This document shows positions 5,047-7,620 of a stretch of 7,620 nt of DNA, one piece after another; within the stretch, counting starts at the first letter, position 1; each line of letters starts with the position of its first letter. The DNA is taken from positions 1-7,620 of the forward strand of contig JBLHJX010000265.1 of assembly GCA_047619225.1 (NCBI GenBank). The letters are read 5' to 3'. Under the pieces are notes generated by a model, which had not been told where the DNA came from, made no database searches, and worked only from the letters and a program-made list of their open reading frames with translations. Made by a program: the position numbers and the translations under genes. Origin of the DNA: JABIFK01 sp047619225 (GTDB lineage: Bacteria > Latescibacterota > UBA2968).

Positions 5047-6528
5047 CTAAGTGTGCTGTATCGGGGGACCGGCTTGCCCAGTTTGTGGCGGTACGGGCCA
5101 GTGGCTTCCGCGCTGACCAGATAAACCGCGATTGGGCGTGGGTTCGTAGTCTTGGTCGGGCAGCCCCACCAGTTGACCGTCTTGCACCCAGTTTTCGTCT
5201 CCACCGTAGAGTTCAGAAATGAGTTGGTCCGTGAGTTGTTGTTTGATGTTTGCGTGATCGGTTGAGGCAGACAGATTATTGAGCTCACGCGGATCGGTTT
5301 GCAGGTCAAAGAGCTGCGTGTGATTGCCAACGGGGTAGTAGATGAGTTTAAAGCGGTTGTCGTGAATCATGCGTGTGGCATTTGTGCCTTCGCTGCATTC
5401 GCCGTAGAAAGTGTCGCGTTGTTGGTCGCCCACCATTGACATCCCTTCGACAGAATCGGGAATGTCAATGCCCGCTAAGTCGAGCAGTGTGGGCATGACA
5501 TCGGCCCAGCCCACAAGGCGGTTGTCGGTGCGGTGGTGCCCCACGCGGTCGTCATTTGCTGCACCCACGAGAATCATCGGTACGTTGGCGGAGTCTTCGT
5601 AAAAAATACGTTTGGCCCATTGTCCGTGGTTGCCAAGCATATCGCCGTGATCCGAGGTAAAGAGGATGATGGTATCGTCGAGCAGGCGTTCTTCACGCAG
5701 GGTGCCAATGACGATTCTAAGTTGGTGGTCAATGTGGGTACACATTGCGTAGAAGGCTCGAAGGGCAGATTTGATTTGGTATTCGGTGAAGCCGTCCCAT
5801 TCCAGTGCGCGTTGTTTGAGTGCAAAGGGCAGTTCGTCGGTTGATTTTGCCCAGTCGCCGCAGTAAGGGAGAGGTGGATCGATGTCGCGGTACATATCCA
5901 AATAACACTGAAGGGGTGCCAATGGGGGGTGGGGGTGGCAATAGGAGAGGAACCAGAAACCGGGTTTGGTAGGGTCTCGCCGCTGAATCGTTCGTGCCAT
6001 ATTTTGAGTGGCCCAGTTGGTCACGTGGCAATGCTCGGGCAAGTGCCAAGGGCGGTTGAGGTAGTCGTTGTTGCTCATTCCGTGACCAAACATTTGGCCC
6101 GGATACCCTTGCTCGCCCAAGAAGAGTTCGTAATCGTCTACGGCATCAAATTGGGTGCGGCCTTCTTCTGCGAGAATCACGTCGTCAAAACCAATGCGAT
6201 CTCGCTGGGGGTAGACGTGTAGTTTGCCTACGGCGTAGGCTTGGTAGCCGTTGTCGCGAAAGGTTTGGGCGAGCGTTGGCACGTTGGGCATCGGCAAGGT
6301 TTCCTTAAAGGTGCGGTCGCCGTGGGTGCGCGGTGTGGTGCCGGTCATAAGGGTGCGCCGTGCGGGAATGCACACGGGGCATTCGCTGTAGGCATTGGTG
6401 AAGCGAATACCGTTTTTGGCGAGTTGATCAAGGGTGGGTGTTTGAATTGCTGGGTGACCGAGGCTTGCAAAGAGAGAGGCGGGCCAGTGGTCTGTGGAGA
6501 TGAGGAGAACGTGGGGTTGATTGGGCAT
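5047..6528 (-). CDS. Formylglycine-dependent sulfatase (arylsulfatase / choline-sulfatase type)
   Basis: The 493-residue protein is a type I sulfatase of the alkaline phosphatase superfamily. The signature CIPARRTLMTG puts the catalytic cysteine at C53 (CxPxR, R57), to be turned into formylglycine by a separate FGE or anaerobic maturase. Other active-site residues: metal ligand D13 (ISTDHW), K102 and H104 (GKLH), H200 in HPHPPLAP, the pair D293/H294 in FTSDHGDMLGNHG and K306. It should cleave a sulfate ester from a carbohydrate, aromatic or choline-like substrate. There is no N-terminal signal peptide, so it looks cytosolic, unlike most polysaccharide sulfatases. The region after about 400 is the C-terminal sulfatase subdomain (LFDLQTDPRELNNLS), and the tail GLSGQRGSHWPVPP is a recurring ending in related sulfatases. 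AGAGG lies five bases before ATG. It follows the TPR gene by 36 bases in the same operon. Substrate unknown. Confidence 0.94.
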   Translation of the reverse strand: MPNQPHVLLISTDHWPASLFASLGHPAIQTPTLDQLAKNGIRFTNAYSECPVCIPARRTLMTGTTPRTHGDRTFKETLPMPNVPTLAQTFRDNGYQAYAVGKLHVYPQRDRIGFDDVILAEEGRTQFDAVDDYELFLGEQGYPGQMFGHGMSNNDYLNRPWHLPEHCHVTNWATQNMARTIQRRDPTKPGFWFLSYCHPHPPLAPLQCYLDMYRDIDPPLPYCGDWAKSTDELPFALKQRALEWDGFTEYQIKSALRAFYAMCTHIDHQLRIVIGTLREERLLDDTIILFTSDHGDMLGNHGQWAKRIFYEDSANVPMILVGAANDDRVGHHRTDNRLVGWADVMPTLLDLAGIDIPDSVEGMSMVGDQQRDTFYGECSEGTNATRMIHDNRFKLIYYPVGNHTQLFDLQTDPRELNNLSASTDHANIKQQLTDQLISELYGGDENWVQDGQLVGLPDQDYEPTPNRGLSGQRGSHWPVPPQTGQAGPPIQHT

Positions 6529-6564
6529 ATGAACCTCTGCAACGGATGATGGATTATTTGTTGA

Positions 6565-7620
6565 TCACTGTTGTGATAGTAGGAACTCTAAGCGTGTTTT
6601 TGCGCTTTGGTGATCGGGTTGTAATGCGAGCACGTAGGCATAGTGTTCTGCCGCTTGGTCTGTTTGGCCGAGTGTTTCGTAGACGCCTGCGAGTGCATAT
6701 TGGGCATCGGGGTCTTGGGGTTTGAGCGCCACGGCTTTTTGCAAAGCGGGTAGGGCGCGCTTGTAATCGCCCGATTGAAGGTATAGGGCACCCAAGTTGT
6801 AGTGAGCCTCTTGGAAGTTGGGGTTGTGTTTGAGAATGGCGTTGAAGATGGTGTAGGCCATTTCTGTTTCGCCTAGCTGATAATATTGGCCGCCCCATTC
6901 TAATAGGGTATTTTGATGCACTGTGTTTTGAGGGTCCAGGTCTAAGGCTTTGAGCAGGGTTTTGTAGGCCGAGCTCGGTTGATCTCGCTTTTGAAGTAAG
7001 AGGGCTTGTGCGTGTAATGCCATAGGTAGATTCGGTTCGAGTTGTTCTACGTGATCGAGGAGGTGTTGTGCATTGTCCAAATCTCCCAGATCAATGAGGA
7101 CGAATGCCGCGTTGATATAAGGGTTTGGTTCATTGGGTGTGAGTGTGAGTGCTTTTGTGTGGTTTTTGAGTGCGGTTTGGAGGTCGTTTCTTTGCTGATA
7201 CTCTATGGCTATTTCGGTGTAGGTTTGACTGGCCAGTCGAATCAAGTTGGGATCTGCATTCGGGAGTTTGGCGATGCTTTCGAGGTAGATGACCCCTTCT
7301 TCTTTGAGTCCTGCGTTGATCATTCCAATAAATGCGTATTTGTTAATGTCCCCATTTTGGGCAATGATACGGTCCCATATCTTTTGCGTGGAGTCTTCTA
7401 AGTTGTGTTTGATATAAATTTCACCTATGAGCAGTTTTGCCAATACAAAGTCCGAATCCAATTTTAAGGCGTCTTCAAATGCACTTTTAGATTCTTCCCA
7501 GTTTTGTTGTTTGAACGCGTTGACACCCGCCAATATGTTTTTGTCTACGAATTGAGGATCGGTTTGAATTTCTTGTTTCCATGTGTTTAAAATTTCTTCG
7601 GGTGCTGGGTTTTGAGTGCG
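6565..7620 (-). CDS. TPR-repeat protein (5' end beyond the window)
   Basis: The frame is open from the right edge to the TGA at 6565-6567, giving at least 351 residues; the true start is outside, and the TTG at 7531-7533 is internal because coding continues upstream with EEILNTWKQEIQTDP. The protein consists of 34-residue tetratricopeptide repeats: at least seven can be outlined, the clearest being the last three (AHYNLGALYLQSGDYKRAL, then AQYALAGVYETLGQTDQAA near the C-terminus, each with the alanine, glycine and proline positions of the consensus, e.g. ...KPQDPDAQYAL). One region at about residues 88-130 of the visible part is less regular. TPR arrays bind partner proteins; no enzymatic domain is visible. 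A signal peptide or membrane anchor, common in such proteins, would lie in the missing part. It precedes the sulfatase in one operon. Confidence 0.88.
   Translation of the reverse strand, partial: RTQNPAPEEILNTWKQEIQTDPQFVDKNILAGVNAFKQQNWEESKSAFEDALKLDSDFVLAKLLIGEIYIKHNLEDSTQKIWDRIIAQNGDINKYAFIGMINAGLKEEGVIYLESIAKLPNADPNLIRLASQTYTEIAIEYQQRNDLQTALKNHTKALTLTPNEPNPYINAAFVLIDLGDLDNAQHLLDHVEQLEPNLPMALHAQALLLQKRDQPSSAYKTLLKALDLDPQNTVHQNTLLEWGGQYYQLGETEMAYTIFNAILKHNPNFQEAHYNLGALYLQSGDYKRALPALQKAVALKPQDPDAQYALAGVYETLGQTDQAAEHYAYVLALQPDHQSAKTRLEFLLSQQ

Noticed and set aside
4515..5330. Long minus-strand frame spanning the membrane-protein and sulfatase ends
   Set aside because: It overlaps two well-supported genes in a different phase and its product is rich in Arg, Cys and Pro, as expected for an out-of-frame reading.
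5929..6549. Plus-strand frames opposite the sulfatase
   Set aside because: They lie antisense to the CxPxR region of a convincing sulfatase and show no motif of their own.
1..7620. CRISPR array, tRNA/rRNA gene, insertion sequence or defence system
   Set aside because: No regularly spaced repeats, no cloverleaf or rRNA-like stretch, and no transposase, nuclease or helicase motifs were seen.

Overview
The window looks like chromosomal DNA of an uncultivated bacterium. The set of families (phytanoyl-CoA dioxygenase-like oxygenase, formylglycine-type sulfatase ending in an NRGLSGQRGSHWP-like tail, amidohydrolase-2 protein, DUF975-like membrane protein, TPR protein) resembles what is found in Poribacteria, Latescibacterota and similar sponge- or soil-associated lineages. 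That placement is an impression from gene content, not a measurement. No rRNA, tRNA, CRISPR array, integrase or transposase was seen.

Left part (1-870): two divergent gene remnants. On the minus strand is the N-terminal part of a class I SAM-dependent methyltransferase that stops just after its SAM-binding motifs. On the plus strand is the first ~56 residues of a phosphinothricin-acetyltransferase-like GNAT protein, followed by an unrelated tail and a stop. About 180 bases of unexplained DNA follow.

Middle part (870-3160): a tight plus-strand operon of three genes: an unrecognised 119-residue protein, a PhyH-family Fe(II)/2-oxoglutarate dioxygenase with a complete iron triad, and a TrpD-like anthranilate phosphoribosyltransferase with an altered PRPP-binding loop. 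No other trp gene is nearby, so the last enzyme may not serve tryptophan synthesis. Directly behind it lies a third remnant, the C-terminal end of a Nudix hydrolase.

Right part (3160-7620): a plus-strand amidohydrolase-2 gene ends near a 19-bp perfect inverted repeat with A-rich and T-rich flanks, a likely bidirectional terminator. It faces a minus-strand operon read in the order TPR protein (its start lies beyond the right edge), sulfatase, polytopic membrane protein. Across the window the plus strand is rich in G and T even where the genes are on the minus strand, so the skew follows replication rather than coding and suggests that the plus strand is the leading strand.

The most notable points are the PhyH + TrpD-like operon with changed motifs, the HxN in place of HxH in the amidohydrolase, and three truncated genes within about 3 kb.
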